From Ignavibacteriales bacterium (lineage in GTDB: Bacteria; Bacteroidota; Ignavibacteria; UBA10030; SZUA-254), in contig JACQYX010000205.1 in NCBI GenBank assembly GCA_016207985.1, forward strand, positions 1 through 6,066: DNA of 6,066 nt, given 5' to 3'. Numbering within the stretch: the stretch's first letter is position 1; every line of letters begins with the position of its first letter. The notes beneath the pieces are model-generated. The model was not told the DNA's origin, ran no database searches, and saw only the letters and a list, made by a program, of their open reading frames with translations. Below are positions 5,901-6,066 of this stretch, in pieces. Made by a program: the position numbers and the translations under genes.

Positions 5901-6066
5901 CATCATATTGACCTGTGAAAGCGATCCACTTTCCATCGTGTGAGAAGCGTGGTAACATCTCGAAGCCGACATCGTTTGTTAGCTTGCGAGCAACTCCACC
6001 GCTCGAAGAGACAGTATAAAGATCACCTGAATAAGTGAAGACGATTTGTTTACCATGAATAGCTGG
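2968..6066 (-). CDS. Tricorn-like S41 family serine protease, 5' end beyond the window
   Basis: This is a large tricorn-type protease, known in its family to degrade peptides through propeller channels. The frame stays open to the window edge: 36 in-frame codons precede the first ATG (5958) and encode propeller sequence. The start, and any signal peptide, therefore lie outside; ATG 5958 is not the true start. Numbering from the edge, 1032 residues are visible. Residues 1 to about 285 are propeller 1 and about 290-635 propeller 2, with PD40 motifs such as SPDGK and WSPDGK. A lysine/glutamate-rich insert lies at 513-529, C1 at about 640-712, PDZ at about 722-815, and the S41 catalytic C2 domain to the end. 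Candidate catalytic residues are His705 (SAGH), Ser922 with Asp923 (SASDGD), and Glu980 (MEGHGVDPD), equivalent to T. acidophilum tricorn His746, Ser965/Asp966 and possibly Glu1023; the last match is the least certain. Two oddities stand out: KVG-GVHG at 843-848 lacks the usual YIHIPDM segment, and the blade at 425-456 is short. The gene ends in TAA (2970-2968). Confidence 0.93.
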   Translation of the reverse strand, partial: PAIHGKQIVFTYSGDLYTVSSSGGVARKLTNDVGFEMLPRFSHDGKWIAFTGQYDGNTEVFLIPSTGGVPKRLTYTATLGRDDVSDRMGPNNLVMGWMHDNKHIVFRSRMREFNDFKGQLYLASIDGGLSEQLPLPRGGFCSYSPDDKKFAYNRIFREFRTWKRYRGGMADDIWIYDFETKKTENITNNEALDIIPMWADNKIFFISDRDANKRMNLYSYDVTSKETKQLTSFTEYDIKFPSLGDNAIVFENSGYIYRFDLTTEKAEKVKIQIEEDLIGGRSGIIKVSEQISNYEISPDGKRALFGARGDIFTIPVKHGATRNLTATSGVHERNSKWSPDGKYIAYISDATGEDEIYIEPQDGSGPPVQITKNSSNYKYQIAWSPDAKKIMWADRAQHLYYVDIESKVVNDVAQSKAFEFSDYSWSPDNKWIAYVKPNGKEYEVTDKWYSSSQPSFSSDGKYLFFVSDRDFNPVYSATEWNHAYQDMSRIYLITLAKDVESPFNPKSDEVSIKEEKSKSEEKKKDEKEKPVIVKIDVDGLKDRIVGLPIQAARYRNIQSVGSNLYYIRQGSKDEKSQLIMYDLSELKETNVGELDGYEISADQKKMLVGKDRSYYIIDVPKAKIDLKDKLDLSSMEVNLDKRTEWDQIYNECWRQMRDFFYDPNMHGVDWSQIKDKYKPLVPFVNHRADLTYIIGEMIGEISAGHTYVGGGDYPKPKRIQTGLLGAQLLKDSKSGYFKIVKILRGENWDKGTRSPLTEIGVNANEGDFIIAVDGKSTSTMNDIYESLFNTVGKQVKLKLNSSQEEKGSREVTVIPIADEGNLYYFNWVRNNIKKVDEATNGKVGGVHGLNEFVKYYYPQLRKKAIIIDDRGNGGGNVSSMIIERLRREIAMISIARNTIPTPDPDAMIWGPKVCLIDEFSASDGDIFPYRFKKYGLGKLIGKRTWGGVVGIRGTLPLLDGGFMNKPEFSRFSTEGKWIMEGHGVDPDIVVDNDPAKEYSGIDEQLNKAIEVILEELKTQEKTTPPVPEYPKK

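Noticed and set aside
2968..5958. ATG 5958 as the start of the tricorn gene
   Set aside because: The frame is open for 36 more codons to the window edge and encodes propeller sequence, with no ribosome binding site before 5958.

Overview
The window looks like bacterial chromosomal DNA of moderate GC content (about 40% by eye). All three recognisable loci read on the minus strand: an ABC-2 exporter pair, a small retropepsin-like protease, and most of a tricorn-type protease. The close match of the tricorn gene to bacterial (not archaeal) tricorn homologues, plus the company of isolated palindromic elements, suggests a member of the Bacteroidota/Chlorobiota/Ignavibacteriota side of bacteria. 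That placement is an inference from remembered family sequences, and no phylogenetic marker gene is present.

Layout, in the direction of transcription (right to left). From 6066 to 2968 lies a tricorn-like S41 protease. Its 5' end is cut by the window edge, and 1032 residues are visible: two beta-propellers, a charged linker, C1, PDZ and the catalytic C2 domain. From 2967 to 2802 is a gap holding a perfect 15-bp inverted repeat (2903-2952) and a good sigma-70-like promoter. From 2801 to 2448 is a complete 117-residue retropepsin-like aspartic protease. From 2447 to 2081 is a gene-less stretch rich in inverted repeats (2326-2372, 2306-2325, 2123-2145). From about 2080 to 1401 is a broken ABC ATPase that lacks Walker A and the Q-loop region. 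From 1404 to 88 is an intact ABC-2 membrane subunit, which starts at TTG and overlaps the ATPase stop codon. Positions 1-87 show nothing convincing.

The exporter pair would normally work as one ATP-driven efflux or export unit, with the permease translated by coupling to the ATPase. As written here the ATPase cannot bind ATP, so the permease is either orphaned, served by another ATPase, or the damage is an assembly artefact. The two proteases are separate transcription units with no evident shared pathway.

The most notable observation is that conserved cores are missing in several places. About 80 codons are gone from the ATPase. A seven-residue C2 core segment is missing from the tricorn protein, and one of its propeller blades is short. 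This pattern could mean gene decay or systematic assembly/consensus loss. The second notable point is the intact retropepsin gene sitting between two long perfect palindromes of similar architecture. I do not see a convincing, wholly new multi-gene system here.
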